A stretch of DNA of 64,000 nt from Serratia fonticola (GCF_006715025.1 NZ_VFMK01000001.1:2170001-2234000); one strand, 5' to 3'; shown: positions 26,835-35,031, counted from the first letter of the stretch. Program-made: numbers and translations. The notes: generated by a model from the letters alone, not told the origin.

Positions 26835-27608
26835 ATGCCTGAAAATAAATTAGCCGTCACCGAACTGCACAAGCGTTATGGCGACCATGAGGTGCTGAAA
26901 GGGGTTTCCCTGGCCGCCAATGCGGGCGATGTGATCAGCATTATCGGTTCCTCCGGCTCCGGTAAAAGTACCTTTCTGCGCTGTATTAACTTCCTTGAAA
27001 AGCCGAGTGAGGGTTCGATCAGCCTGAACAATGAAGATATTCGTATGGTGCGTGACAAGGATGGTCAGCTAAAGGTATTTGACAAGAAGCAACTGCAATT
27101 GTTGCGCACTCGCCTGACCATGGTGTTCCAGCACTTCAACCTGTGGAGCCATATGACGGTACTGGAGAACGTGATGGAGGCCCCGATCCAGGTGTTGGGG
27201 CTGAGCAAGGCCGAAGCGCGTGAACGTGCAGTGCGTTATCTGGATAAGGTGGGGATTGACGAACGCGCGCGGATTAAATATCCGGTGCACCTTTCCGGCG
27301 GGCAACAGCAGCGTGTGTCGATTGCGCGTGCCTTGGCGATGGAGCCGGAGGTATTGCTGTTTGATGAGCCAACGTCGGCGCTGGATCCTGAACTGGTGGG
27401 CGAAGTGCTGCGCATTATGCAGAAATTGGCGGAAGAGGGGAAAACCATGGTGGTGGTGACGCACGAAATGGAGTTTGCACGCCATGTCTCCAGCCACGTT
27501 ATTTTCCTGCATCAGGGCTTGATTGAAGAGCAGGGGCCGCCTGCGGAGGTCTTTGGCAACCCTAAAAGCCCGCGTTTGCAGCAATTCCTATCTGGGGCGC
27601 TGAAGTAG
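26835..27608 (+). CDS. hisP: HisP, histidine ABC transporter ATPase
   Basis: The protein has 257 residues. Walker A is Gly-Ser-Ser-Gly-Ser-Gly-Lys-Ser-Thr (residues 38-46), the signature is Leu-Ser-Gly-Gly-Gln-Gln-Gln, and Walker B is Leu-Leu-Phe-Asp-Glu-Pro with the D-loop Ser-Ala-Leu-Asp. It powers HisQM on the cytoplasmic face. The ATG at 26835 is favoured over the one at 26820 because GGCGGA lies 7 bases before it and the length equals that of E. coli HisP. Confidence 0.95.
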   Translation: MPENKLAVTELHKRYGDHEVLKGVSLAANAGDVISIIGSSGSGKSTFLRCINFLEKPSEGSISLNNEDIRMVRDKDGQLKVFDKKQLQLLRTRLTMVFQHFNLWSHMTVLENVMEAPIQVLGLSKAEARERAVRYLDKVGIDERARIKYPVHLSGGQQQRVSIARALAMEPEVLLFDEPTSALDPELVGEVLRIMQKLAEEGKTMVVVTHEMEFARHVSSHVIFLHQGLIEEQGPPAEVFGNPKSPRLQQFLSGALK

Positions 27609-27619
27609 CTATTTTGCCG

Positions 27620-27868
27620 TCACCCTAACCCTCTCCCCACAGGGAGAGGGGACCGATCGAGTGGGCTGAAAATGCCGTGATTGATTTGGTTTAATGATCT
27701 TGGGTACCAACTTGGGGTGATAAATTTTCCCTCTGCAAAAGAGGTGTCAAAAGGTAGATGTATTTTGGATAAGGGGTCGACCGAGTATGCTGTGATGACC
27801 TCTTTACTTCCGACAAAGCAGGGGCTGACAGCTCCCTCTCCCACAGGGAGAGGGTTGGGGTGAGGGGG
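27620..27868. repeat. MITE-like element with inverted CCCTCTCCC termini
   Basis: The ends are inverted: CACCCTAACCCTCTCCC at 27620-27636, against GGGAGAGGGTTGGGGTGAGGG at 27848-27868. Each end is itself a small hairpin (CTCTCCCCACAGGGAGAG and CTCCCTCTCCCACAGGGAGAG). About 190 bp of A+T-richer DNA between them has no convincing gene. It may double as terminator for the converging hisP and yfcH genes. Related CCCTCTCCC hairpins are common in proteobacterial intergenic DNA. Confidence 0.6.
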
Positions 27869-27870
27869 CA

Positions 27871-28776
27871 TCAAGCCTGCTGATTGATCACATCATCCAG
27901 CGCCTGTTCCAGCTCAAAGAAACGGAAAACAAACCCCGCCTCTTCCAACCTCCTCGGCACTGCCCGTTGCCCACCTAATACCAACACCGCTGCTTCTCCC
28001 ATCAGCAAACGCATGGCAAAGGCCGGTGCACGCAGAAAGGCCGGGCGATCCAGCACATTAGCCAGCGTAGCAGTGAACTGTTCATTATGCACCGGATAAG
28101 GGGCGACCATATTGAATGGGCCCTGCAGAGGAGGATGATCCAGCAGATAAATAATACCATTGACCATGTCGTCAATATGTATCCAGGGCAGGTACTGGCG
28201 TCCATCCCCTATCGGTCCACCAAGGCCCAGGCGGAAGGGGGGGAGCATTTTTGCCAGTGCCCCTCCATTCGGGGCCAGAACGACCCCGGTACGCAACAGG
28301 CAAACGCGCGTATGATTACTTTGCGCCCGCAGGGCCAGTGCCTCCCAGCGCTGGCAAAGCTGGTGGGTAAATTCGTCATGCGGGGCCTCGTCTTCGGTGA
28401 CCACCGCCTGCCCCTGATCGCCATAATAGCCAACGGCTGAGCCGGAAATCAGTACCGTAGGCGGCGTACTACTGGCATTGATCAGCGCTGCCAGCCGTTC
28501 GGTTAATTGCCAGCGGCTGTGGCACAGGCGCTCTTTCTGTGCTTTGCTCCAACGTTTGTCGGCGATGGGTTCGCCTGCCAGGTTAATGACGGCATCAAAA
28601 TCGTCTAAAGCGCGCAGTCCGTCGAGGGAGGGCCAGTAGCTGACCGCTTCGCCAAACTTTTCGCGTGCCTTGCTGACATTGCGGGTCAACAGGGTGAGCT
28701 CATGTGAAAGGTGCAGCAGTTGCCGGGTCAGGCTGCTGCCGATCAACCCTGTTGCGCCAGTAATCAGGATCCTCAT
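27871..28776 (-). CDS. yfcH: YfcH, SDR-family epimerase-like protein
   Basis: This 301-residue atypical short-chain dehydrogenase of the TIGR01777/SDR39U1 type has the nucleotide-binding motif Thr-Gly-Ala-Thr-Gly-Leu-Ile-Gly (residues 6-13) and Ser-Gly-Ser-Ala-Val-Gly-Tyr-Tyr-Gly near residue 110. A C-terminal DUF1731-like segment follows. The substrate is unknown. It is part of the conserved yfcH-folX-yfcG run on the minus strand. Confidence 0.93.
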   Translation of the reverse strand: MRILITGATGLIGSSLTRQLLHLSHELTLLTRNVSKAREKFGEAVSYWPSLDGLRALDDFDAVINLAGEPIADKRWSKAQKERLCHSRWQLTERLAALINASSTPPTVLISGSAVGYYGDQGQAVVTEDEAPHDEFTHQLCQRWEALALRAQSNHTRVCLLRTGVVLAPNGGALAKMLPPFRLGLGGPIGDGRQYLPWIHIDDMVNGIIYLLDHPPLQGPFNMVAPYPVHNEQFTATLANVLDRPAFLRAPAFAMRLLMGEAAVLVLGGQRAVPRRLEEAGFVFRFFELEQALDDVINQQA

Positions 28777-28803
28777 GGTCGACCTCCCTGACAGGTGTGG
28801 GGG

Positions 28804-29181
28804 TTAGGCGTTATTGCGGCGGTAGCTCATGGTCATAGAAACCGAGTCGGCATAACGTAGAGCCAGCAATTTATCTATCTCTACTTCAGCATAGGTTACC
28901 CACGGATGTTGTTTTACGATTTCGAGCACATCCTGCGTTAATTTTTCCAGCAAAGCGAAGCGGTTATCTTCAACATGGCGAATGATCGCCTTGGTGATGG
29001 TGCGATAATTGAGTGCATCTTCAATGTCTTCACTGTTACGTGCTTTATCCGCCGGATAATGAATGACGACGTTGATCAGGATGTCCTGGCGGTTGTTGAT
29101 TTCTTCTTCCTTGATGCCGATGAAGGTGCGTAACCGCAGATTTTTAATGCGGATAATGGCATCGGGGTAGTTGAATGACAT
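28804..29181 (-). CDS. folX: FolX, dihydroneopterin triphosphate 2'-epimerase
   Basis: The ATG at 29181, with GGAG shortly upstream, gives 125 residues similar to E. coli FolX. A single tunnelling-fold domain carries Leu-Arg-Thr-Phe-Ile-Gly-Ile near the start and the conserved Asn-Tyr-Arg-Thr-Ile-Thr-Lys segment. It epimerises dihydroneopterin triphosphate to the monapterin form in tetrahydromonapterin synthesis. The longer open frame to 29304 has no family match. Confidence 0.94.
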   Translation of the reverse strand: MSFNYPDAIIRIKNLRLRTFIGIKEEEINNRQDILINVVIHYPADKARNSEDIEDALNYRTITKAIIRHVEDNRFALLEKLTQDVLEIVKQHPWVTYAEVEIDKLLALRYADSVSMTMSYRRNNA

Positions 29182-29350
29182 CAGAGATTCTCCGGAGGTC
29201 TGAATGTTGGTACTCAGAATACACGGAAAGTGAAGAAAATATAATGTGGCCAGCAGGTTAAAGCGCGCTGTGTGGTGAAGGACAAGATTGACTGCACCTT
29301 GCAATGAGGACGACTGCCGCCTCTACATTGCAGGATGCAGTCGCAGGATG

Positions 29351-29980
29351 TCAGGCTCGCTCGGCCAGTTTGTAGGCCCGCTCTGTTGCAGGGCGATGAC
29401 TGATACGTTCAAACCAGTTACGTACCGCCGGATAATCTGCCAAATCGATACGTTGGCGCGGATGAGAAACGACCCACGGATAGGTCGCGATATCGGCGAT
29501 GCTGTAGTTGTCCCCTCCCAGATAAGGGTGTTTTTGCAGCTCGGTTTCCAGCACACCATACAGGCGCTTGGTCTCTAACTGATAGCGTTCTATCGCATAA
29601 GGGACGGGCTGTGGCGCATAGTGATTGAAGTGGTGGTTCTGCCCGAGCATCGGTCCAAACCCGGCAACCTGCCAGAATAGCCATTGCAGCGTTGCAGCCC
29701 GTTCACGCAGCCCATTGCTCAACAGTTTGCCCGTCTTCTCCGCCAGATACAGCAAAATTTCCCCTGATTCAAACAGGCTGATAGGCGCGCCGCCATCTAC
29801 AGGCTGCTGATCAACAATTGCCGGGATTTTGTTATTGGGAGATATCGCCAGAAACGCGGGTTTGAATTGGTCGCCCGCACTGATATTTACGCGGTGGATA
29901 CGGTAAGGTAAACCAACCTCCTCCAGAAACAGGGTGATCTTGTGCCCATTGGGAGTCGGTGCGTAATACAGATCAATCAT
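29351..29980 (-). CDS. yfcG: YfcG, GST-like disulfide-bond oxidoreductase
   Basis: The ATG at 29980 gives 209 residues with a thioredoxin-like N-terminal domain (Tyr-Tyr-Ala-Pro-Thr-Pro-Asn-Gly-His-Lys) and an all-helical GST C-terminal domain. YfcG binds glutathione or its disulfide and reduces disulfides using a conserved Thr/Asn pair in place of cysteine; Thr and Asn are present at residues 9 and 11. In E. coli yfcF and yfcE follow. Here yfcF is absent and the pectin island is inserted instead. Confidence 0.93.
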   Translation of the reverse strand: MIDLYYAPTPNGHKITLFLEEVGLPYRIHRVNISAGDQFKPAFLAISPNNKIPAIVDQQPVDGGAPISLFESGEILLYLAEKTGKLLSNGLRERAATLQWLFWQVAGFGPMLGQNHHFNHYAPQPVPYAIERYQLETKRLYGVLETELQKHPYLGGDNYSIADIATYPWVVSHPRQRIDLADYPAVRNWFERISHRPATERAYKLAERA

Positions 29981-30270
29981 ATTGTAATACTCCTTGTAAA
30001 ACATCACGATAAGATGATCATGAGGCAAGGGCGTGGAGATGGGATATAAGACTATTCTTATACTGCCACATTGCTTTTTAGGCAAGCCAGGAAAACGGGC
30101 ATATTTGATTCTGTAGGGGTACCGGTTCAGCTTAGACGATCACAGGAGGTCGGATCCAGGCTTTGCTCAAACGTACTGATTGACCAGGGGGATCGGTACG
30201 GGCGTGGGGAGCCCTTCTCTTGGCTGAGAGGGCTTTGATAACGTGCGTGATGATAGTGCTGGTGAGATTA

Positions 30271-30894
30271 TCAGGGGTGAACGTCGAATGCTCTTTTGGT
30301 GCTGATCTTTTTCATGGCTTTATTTTTATAGCTGTTGATGGTTTTAAGCCTTAGCTTGAGCTTGCTGGCTATTTCGTTCGGCGATGAGCCATTATAGATT
30401 TCATTAATGATGATCAGCTCTCTGCCTGTCAGATACTGTTGGATGCTGATGGGCTCTTTGCCATCTGCTATTTCTGCTATGTGCGGCTCCTGTCGTGAGG
30501 AAAGGCGAATAATCGACAGTACTATATTTTCCACGCTGCTGTTTTTATCCAGCGTGACAAAATGGTTATACATGTCAGGATTAGTCAGACAAAGGTTGTT
30601 CTCATAGAACAGGATCACTTTGGTATCCAATGTCCCCAGTGCCAAGGCAGAGTAGAGTGTTGAACAGGCATTGTAGTAATGAATAAAGCCGCAGCTGCAA
30701 TCAAGGATAAGCACATCGCAGCTTTTATTTTCCAGTTCTCGTAGTGTGCCACTCTCAAAGATTTCTTTCTCGAAAGGCAGTTCCGTCATGCAAATGTCTA
30801 AGTGAGCCAATTCTTCCCTGCACTTAAACAGGGAACGCAGACCTGCAGAGAAATACCTGTCATTACTTATCGTATAGAGATGAATATCAACCAT
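30271..30894 (-). CDS. LuxR-family transcriptional regulator
   Basis: The ATG at 30894 follows AGGACGG by 5 bases and gives 207 residues, the size of RcsA/BglJ-type regulators. The N-terminal part resembles a degenerate receiver (hydrophobic strands and Leu-Ile-Leu-Asp). The C-terminal LuxR helix-turn-helix reads Leu-Thr-Gly-Arg-Glu-Leu then Asn-Glu-Ile-Ala-Ser-Lys-Leu and Lys-Thr-Ile-Asn-Ser-Tyr-Lys. G+C content is low relative to the core genes. The upstream frame to 31029 overlaps the zinc-ribbon gene in another phase. Its targets are unknown; position suggests a link to the pectin genes or to surface functions. Confidence 0.75.
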   Translation of the reverse strand: MVDIHLYTISNDRYFSAGLRSLFKCREELAHLDICMTELPFEKEIFESGTLRELENKSCDVLILDCSCGFIHYYNACSTLYSALALGTLDTKVILFYENNLCLTNPDMYNHFVTLDKNSSVENIVLSIIRLSSRQEPHIAEIADGKEPISIQQYLTGRELIIINEIYNGSSPNEIASKLKLRLKTINSYKNKAMKKISTKRAFDVHP

Positions 30895-30965
30895 ATTCGC
30901 CGTCCTATTAAGAATATTCTCGCTCGATGACATCCTCATCATCAAATTGCCGCGTGGTGGGCACT

Positions 30966-31124
30966 CTACGTGGGTTTTTTTGTTGATTTCCTGAAAATCA
31001 GGGTGAATTTCTTTTTGCACACCTGGCAATGACCAACACCCTTTTCACTGGTGTGTGGGGCGCGCTTTAGTGGGAGGGAAATATCACAGTGTGGGCAGAA
31101 GGCAATGTATTCGACGTAAGCCAT
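30966..31124 (-). CDS. Small zinc-ribbon protein, 52 residues
   Basis: This short open frame encodes a 52-residue basic protein. It has Cys-Pro-His-Cys at residues 10-13 and Cys-Gln-Val-Cys at residues 33-36, the spacing of a four-cysteine zinc knuckle, and a lysine-rich tail. The plan recalls the small cold-shock-linked protein YmcF of E. coli, although identity is limited. It lies 71 bp upstream of the LuxR gene on the same strand, probably co-transcribed. The ribosome site is weak (GGAATG), which lowers certainty that it is translated. Confidence 0.6.
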   Translation of the reverse strand: MAYVEYIAFCPHCDISLPLKRAPHTSEKGVGHCQVCKKKFTLIFRKSTKKPT

Positions 31125-31479
31125 AGGGAATGCTCATTCCATTGATTTATATTGATAAGTTATTGAAGGATAATAACAGAGCGGAATTTAATGATCAATA
31201 AAATAGATCGATAGGATGAAATCAATTAATTTTTGTGGTTGATATTGGGTTTATTCCAATAAAATCAAGCGATAACAGGAAATTAGGTTTTTTCTTGTTA
31301 ATAAGTGAGTTCTTACTTTATTTATTCTTTTTTTGTATGTTTTTTGATTTGTTTATTTGTTTTGTGGATTGTTTTGTTGAGCTGCGATATTTACGCGCTA
31401 TTGCCTGACAGGTGAGGGCAGGTATCTGATGGAAAAAATGTACTAAAAGGAACGTATGGGCATTGGCAGCAGGGGGAGT
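31125..31479. other. A+T-rich spacer with no gene seen
   Basis: This 355 bp spacer separates kdgF from the zinc-ribbon/LuxR pair on the minus strand. It is very A+T rich, especially 31140-31380, and should hold the promoter of the zinc-ribbon/LuxR pair. No coding frame with family resemblance is seen. The frame at 31318-31593 only overlaps the kdgF terminator and 3' end. Confidence 0.5.
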
Positions 31480-31508
31480 CTCCCCCCGAAACAGTAAACC
31501 GGGGGGAG
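31480..31508 (-). terminator. Terminator-like hairpin after kdgF
   Basis: CTCCCCCCG and CGGGGGGAG form a perfect GC stem around an 11-base loop, 11 bp after the kdgF stop. There is no clear T-tract, but stem strength and position suggest the end of the ogl-kdgF transcript. Confidence 0.55.
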
Positions 31509-31519
31509 AATACTCGGGT

Positions 31520-31843
31520 TTATTGCAAAAAGTCTTTGCGCTGCGGCGTAAACGTGTCCAGTAGTGTGCCTGCCTCAAGGCATATACATCCATGCATCAC
31601 GTCAGGTTTTTTATATAAAGTGTCCCCAGCGCCAACTTCTTTTGTCACGCCATCAATGGTGAAACTGAAGCGGCCAGAGAGTACGTAGGTGAGTTGCTCA
31701 TGGGGATGGCTATGCAATGCCCCAATGGCACCTTGGCTGAAGTTGACCTCTACTGCCATCATGGTTCCGCCATGGGCAAGAATTCGCCGGGTAATACCGT
31801 TACCCAGATCTTCCAACGGGCACTCTTGATTGTAAATAAACAT
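31520..31843 (-). CDS. kdgF: KdgF, cupin enzyme converting unsaturated galacturonate to linear keturonate
   Basis: The ATG at 31843 gives a 107-residue single-domain cupin. Metal-binding histidines are seen in His44-Ser-His46-Pro-His48-Glu, with a later His84. KdgF turns the 4,5-unsaturated monogalacturonate released by Ogl or lyases into 5-keto-4-deoxyuronate in the cytoplasm. It lies 28 bp after ogl on the same strand, which fits the role. Among many small cupins the assignment depends on this context. The frame running further upstream overlaps ogl and is not used. Confidence 0.85.
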   Translation of the reverse strand: MFIYNQECPLEDLGNGITRRILAHGGTMMAVEVNFSQGAIGALHSHPHEQLTYVLSGRFSFTIDGVTKEVGAGDTLYKKPDVMHGCICLEAGTLLDTFTPQRKDFLQ

Positions 31844-31871
31844 AATATTTCCTCTGAGAGTTTCAGCCAAA

Positions 31872-33038
31872 TCAAGCAAAAAGATTTTCTGGCAGCCTGG
31901 CCAGATAAAGTGCAGGTTCACCTTCAAAATCTGAAGTAAACAGCACCTGGCGGTTGTCCGGCGTGAAAGACGGATGCGGATGGGTCACCTGCCGATCGCC
32001 ATTCAGAACACGCCATGAGCTGTTGTGCGCGGCCAGACGAGCCTGACGTTTCTGTTTGGCATCAAACACATAAAGCCAAGGATCGTTTTGGATGGTATAG
32101 CCTTGAGCATCTTTGATATCTACCGGGGTGTCTGAACCGTCGCCAACCAGCAGGCTACCGTCGTGGTTACTCATCAAATGTGAGCAGGCTGGCATTGCCA
32201 TCACAATCTCATCACTGCCGCTGTCAGGGTCGTAACGGCAGATATGGCGTTCCTGTTGGCCTTTCAAATAGGAAACGTACATCAGTGCTGAACCGTCCGG
32301 CACCCAGAATTCATGCGTACAGCTTTCCCCTTCAGCATGGCTTTTTACTTTACGCATATTGCTGCCGTTTTCATCAATCAGCCACATGCGCGCATCAACC
32401 AGATCGTGTGGGCCTTCATGGCAGAAGGCCACGCAGTTATTGTGGTAAGGACGATAGATAGGATGGCCTAGCCAGAGGTTCTCCTGGTGGATCACGTGGG
32501 ATTCGCCGCTGTTGAGATCGACGCGCAACAGGCGGCAGAGCGGATTCTTGTGAAAGAAACTGTGGAAAATTTTCCAATCTGTCAGAGGTTGCCAATCTTT
32601 GCGGGCGATCTCGATCCCCACCAGGCTGGTGCATTCGCTGTTGGCAACCCAGGTGCCATAACCCACCCACTCTTCGGGCACGTGATAGATTGTCTGCTCC
32701 TGGCCGTTGCTGAGTTCAACCCGGCGTAGCTCACGCTCATTTTTCACATAGTAGAGAAAACGATCGTCCGGAGATAAAAAACCGCCAAAGGTATTGTCGC
32801 CTGCGCCTTCGGTTAACTGAACCGCCTGCTGTTGCTGCATATCCAGCAGATAGTAGTTGCGGTTACCGTCAAATTCACCAGCAAATAACAGTTTGCTGCC
32901 ATCGTTGGTAAAGCATTTCTGGTAGAAGTAGTTTCGGTGGCACAACACATCTGGAGGGGTTAAGCGGGTGATCTGCGCGCCGGTGTCGGCATCGGTTGTA
33001 CGATGAAAATTGAAATTGAGAACTGAACCTTTAGCCAC
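31872..33038 (-). CDS. ogl: Ogl, oligogalacturonate lyase (PL22)
   Basis: The 388-residue protein has a seven-bladed beta-propeller pattern (repeated Phe-Thr-Asn-Asp-Gly-Ser / Ser-Pro-Asp-Asp-Arg / Thr-Pro-Asp-Asn-Arg turns) and family segments Cys-His-Arg-Asn-Tyr-Phe-Tyr-Gln near residue 32 and Phe-Cys-His-Glu-Gly-Pro near 208. There is no signal peptide, so it acts in the cytoplasm. It splits digalacturonate and its unsaturated form, using Mn2+, into monomers for KdgF. It shares an operon with kdgF and diverges from the symporter gene, with KdgR and CRP boxes between. Confidence 0.93.
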   Translation of the reverse strand: MAKGSVLNFNFHRTTDADTGAQITRLTPPDVLCHRNYFYQKCFTNDGSKLLFAGEFDGNRNYYLLDMQQQQAVQLTEGAGDNTFGGFLSPDDRFLYYVKNERELRRVELSNGQEQTIYHVPEEWVGYGTWVANSECTSLVGIEIARKDWQPLTDWKIFHSFFHKNPLCRLLRVDLNSGESHVIHQENLWLGHPIYRPYHNNCVAFCHEGPHDLVDARMWLIDENGSNMRKVKSHAEGESCTHEFWVPDGSALMYVSYLKGQQERHICRYDPDSGSDEIVMAMPACSHLMSNHDGSLLVGDGSDTPVDIKDAQGYTIQNDPWLYVFDAKQKRQARLAAHNSSWRVLNGDRQVTHPHPSFTPDNRQVLFTSDFEGEPALYLARLPENLFA

Positions 33039-33094
33039 AATGGCCTCCGTTGAGCTTAGCGATAAATCGTTCGTTGTCTGAATAATTCTTAATT

Positions 33095-33114
33095 AATAAA
33101 ACATTGTTTCATAA
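33095..33114. promoter_or_regulatory. KdgR box upstream of ogl
   Basis: AATAAAACATTGTTTCATAA is a near-perfect match to the palindromic KdgR operator (AATRAAA...TTTYATT). It lies 57-76 bp before the ogl start and overlaps a TATATT-like -10 on the minus strand, so KdgR would block ogl-kdgF until 2-keto-3-deoxygluconate accumulates. Confidence 0.75.
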
Positions 33115-33164
33115 ATATAGAAAAATGATATCAAAGTGATGCGGGAGGCCAACTTAGACGGATA

Positions 33165-33190
33165 ATTTATGCGATCGACATCGCATAAAT
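33165..33190. promoter_or_regulatory. 26 bp inverted repeat of CRP-S type
   Basis: ATTTATGCGAT-cgac-ATCGCATAAAT is a perfect inverted repeat containing TGCGA-N6-TCGCA. This is the core of the CRP-S sites that need CRP plus Sxy/TfoX in gamma-proteobacteria, rather than the canonical TGTGA-N6-TCACA. It lies about 130-150 bp upstream of the ogl start. Another regulator of unknown identity could also be its user. Confidence 0.5.
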
Positions 33191-33321
33191 CGTTTATTGC
33201 CCCTCAACCAGGCGCAAGATACCCGCTTTGCGCATGGCCAATCAGTATTCAATTTTTGCAAGCCGTCTCATCACGCCAAGTGATCTGTCATGCAGTGATC
33301 AAGCAAGTCGTACCGTTGGCG

Positions 33322-33337
33322 GCTGTTTTAAAACAGC
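33322..33337. promoter_or_regulatory. 16 bp perfect palindrome in the ogl/symporter spacer
   Basis: GCTGTTTTAAAACAGC is a perfect palindrome about 25 bp upstream of the CRP box. It has N6 instead of the N8 spacing of a LexA site. The binding protein is unknown. Confidence 0.3.
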
Positions 33338-33361
33338 TAAATTTATAACCCGTATTTCTTC

Positions 33362-33440
33362 TGTGACTTTCATCACATCAATCTGTGTCATCTAAAAGTA
33401 TAAAACAGCATTCCTTTTAAAATGAAATTATAGTTCATTT
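33362..33440 (+). promoter_or_regulatory. CRP class II promoter with KdgR-like operator for the symporter gene
   Basis: TGTGACTTTCATCACA (33362-33377) is a near-consensus CRP site. TATAAA at 33399-33404 fits a -10 box, so transcription would start near 33411 and the CRP site would be centred at -41.5, the classic class II position. AATGAAATTATAGTTCATTT (33421-33440) resembles a KdgR box and would lie just downstream of the start. Together these predict catabolite activation and KdgR repression. Confidence 0.7.
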
Positions 33441-33456
33441 TCGCGAGATAAAATAG

Positions 33457-35031
33457 ATGACAACGAACAGTGGTATTCCTTTGGTTGATGGGCGAAAGGT
33501 TACGCTGGGACACCAGTTGGCTTATGGTGGCGGTAACTTGCTTGGCAGCGGGGCTTTGGCGATCAGTGGTGCCTGGCTGCTGTATTTTTACACCACCTTC
33601 TGTGGGCTGACGCTGCTGGAGGCGTCATTTATCTTCTCTGTTGCGAGCGTCATTGATGCGATCAGTAACCCGGTGATGGGGTATCTGACCGATAATTTTG
33701 GTAAAACCTGGCTCGGTAAGCGTTTTGGGCGGCGGCGTTTCTTCGTATTGATTGGTGCACCATTGATGGTTTTCTACCCACTCTTGTGGGTTGACGGCTT
33801 CGGCTTTTGGTACTATCTCGCCACTTATGTGATTTTCGAGCTGATTTATACCTCGGTGATGGTGCCTTATGAAACGCTGGCAACCGAAATGACCGATGAT
33901 TTTGCCATCCGCTCTAAGCTGACGGGCTATAAGGCGATTTTTGGCAAGATGGCCAACTTCCTGGCGGCGTTTATTCCCGGGCAGTTCATCCTGATTTACG
34001 GTAAAGAGTCGGCACAGCCTTTCCTGTATACCGGCATTACCTATGGTGTGATCCTGTTTATCGCCATCACCATGCTCTATCTGTTTTCATGGGAACGTAA
34101 GGATGATGCGGTTGCCGTGGTGAAACAGAAACAATCGCTGCTTAAAACGCTGGCTTGTCTGGCGCGGGATATGCAATCGACATTTTACCTGCGTGTGTTC
34201 CGTAAACACCTGGGGATGTATCTGTTCGGTTTTGGTGCGGAGTGGCTGTTTGCTTCGGTGTTTACCTATTTCGTGATCTTTGTTCTGCAATACGATCCCG
34301 CCATCCTGGCCGGGCTGAACAGTTTGAACGCTATCTTGCAGTTGCTCTCAACGGCCATTTTTATTGGCCTGTGTGTGAGGAAAGGGTTCAGTAAGCCTTT
34401 CAGCTGGGCGCTTGGCATCGTTATGTTTGCCGTCTGTTGTTACTCGCTACTGCACTTCTTTAATTTGCCCGCTCACCTTGCCACGGCCGCCATCGTCGGC
34501 ATTACCGTGATATTTGGTCTGGGGACCGGCGGTGTGTATTACATTCCCTGGACGGTGTACACCTTCCTGGCCGATGTGGATGAAGTTTTCACCGGCCGCC
34601 GTCGTGAAGGGATCTACGCGGGTGCGATGACCTTCTCCGGTAAAATTGTGCGCTCCATTATCGTCTTCACCATGGGGGCTATCCTCAGCTACTACGGTTT
34701 CCAGTCAAAATCACACACTCAGCCAGAAACCGCGATTACTGCCATTTCCTGGGTATTCTTTGCCGGTGTGATTCTGTTGGCGCTGGTGGCGATCATTTTC
34801 AGCAACCAGATGACCCTCAACCGCGAGACTCACCGCGTGGTGCTGCTTGAAGTTGCCCGTATCAAAGCCGGTGGCCAAATCAGCGATATTCAGCCGGAAG
34901 CCCGTCTGGTGATCGAAAAACTGGTGGGATTGCCTTACGAACAATGCTGGGGCAACAGCAGGATCTGCCAGAAGATGAATATCACTCCAGATATCACCAC
35001 CACTTTGTATAAACCGGCCTCTCAGGCCTGA
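33457..35031 (+). CDS. TogT-like oligogalacturonide symporter (GPH family)
   Basis: The protein has 524 residues and about twelve membrane helices. Major-facilitator/GPH features include Asp-Arg-type loop sequences, Gly-Lys-Arg-Phe-Gly-Arg-Arg-Arg and a long cytoplasmic tail. The family contains MelB and the Dickeya oligogalacturonide carrier TogT. Placement between ogl-kdgF and the exo-lyase gene, with CRP and KdgR boxes at its promoter, supports cation-coupled uptake of oligogalacturonides. The precise substrate is inferred from context. Confidence 0.8.
   Translation: MTTNSGIPLVDGRKVTLGHQLAYGGGNLLGSGALAISGAWLLYFYTTFCGLTLLEASFIFSVASVIDAISNPVMGYLTDNFGKTWLGKRFGRRRFFVLIGAPLMVFYPLLWVDGFGFWYYLATYVIFELIYTSVMVPYETLATEMTDDFAIRSKLTGYKAIFGKMANFLAAFIPGQFILIYGKESAQPFLYTGITYGVILFIAITMLYLFSWERKDDAVAVVKQKQSLLKTLACLARDMQSTFYLRVFRKHLGMYLFGFGAEWLFASVFTYFVIFVLQYDPAILAGLNSLNAILQLLSTAIFIGLCVRKGFSKPFSWALGIVMFAVCCYSLLHFFNLPAHLATAAIVGITVIFGLGTGGVYYIPWTVYTFLADVDEVFTGRRREGIYAGAMTFSGKIVRSIIVFTMGAILSYYGFQSKSHTQPETAITAISWVFFAGVILLALVAIIFSNQMTLNRETHRVVLLEVARIKAGGQISDIQPEARLVIEKLVGLPYEQCWGNSRICQKMNITPDITTTLYKPASQA

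Noticed and set aside
30140..30245. Possible TPP riboswitch (a GGCTGAGAGGG segment with GGGGAGCCC)
   Set aside because: Only the first helix resembles a THI box; the conserved second half is absent and no thiamine gene follows.
33322..33337. LexA box
   Set aside because: CTGT and ACAG are separated by 6 bases instead of 8.
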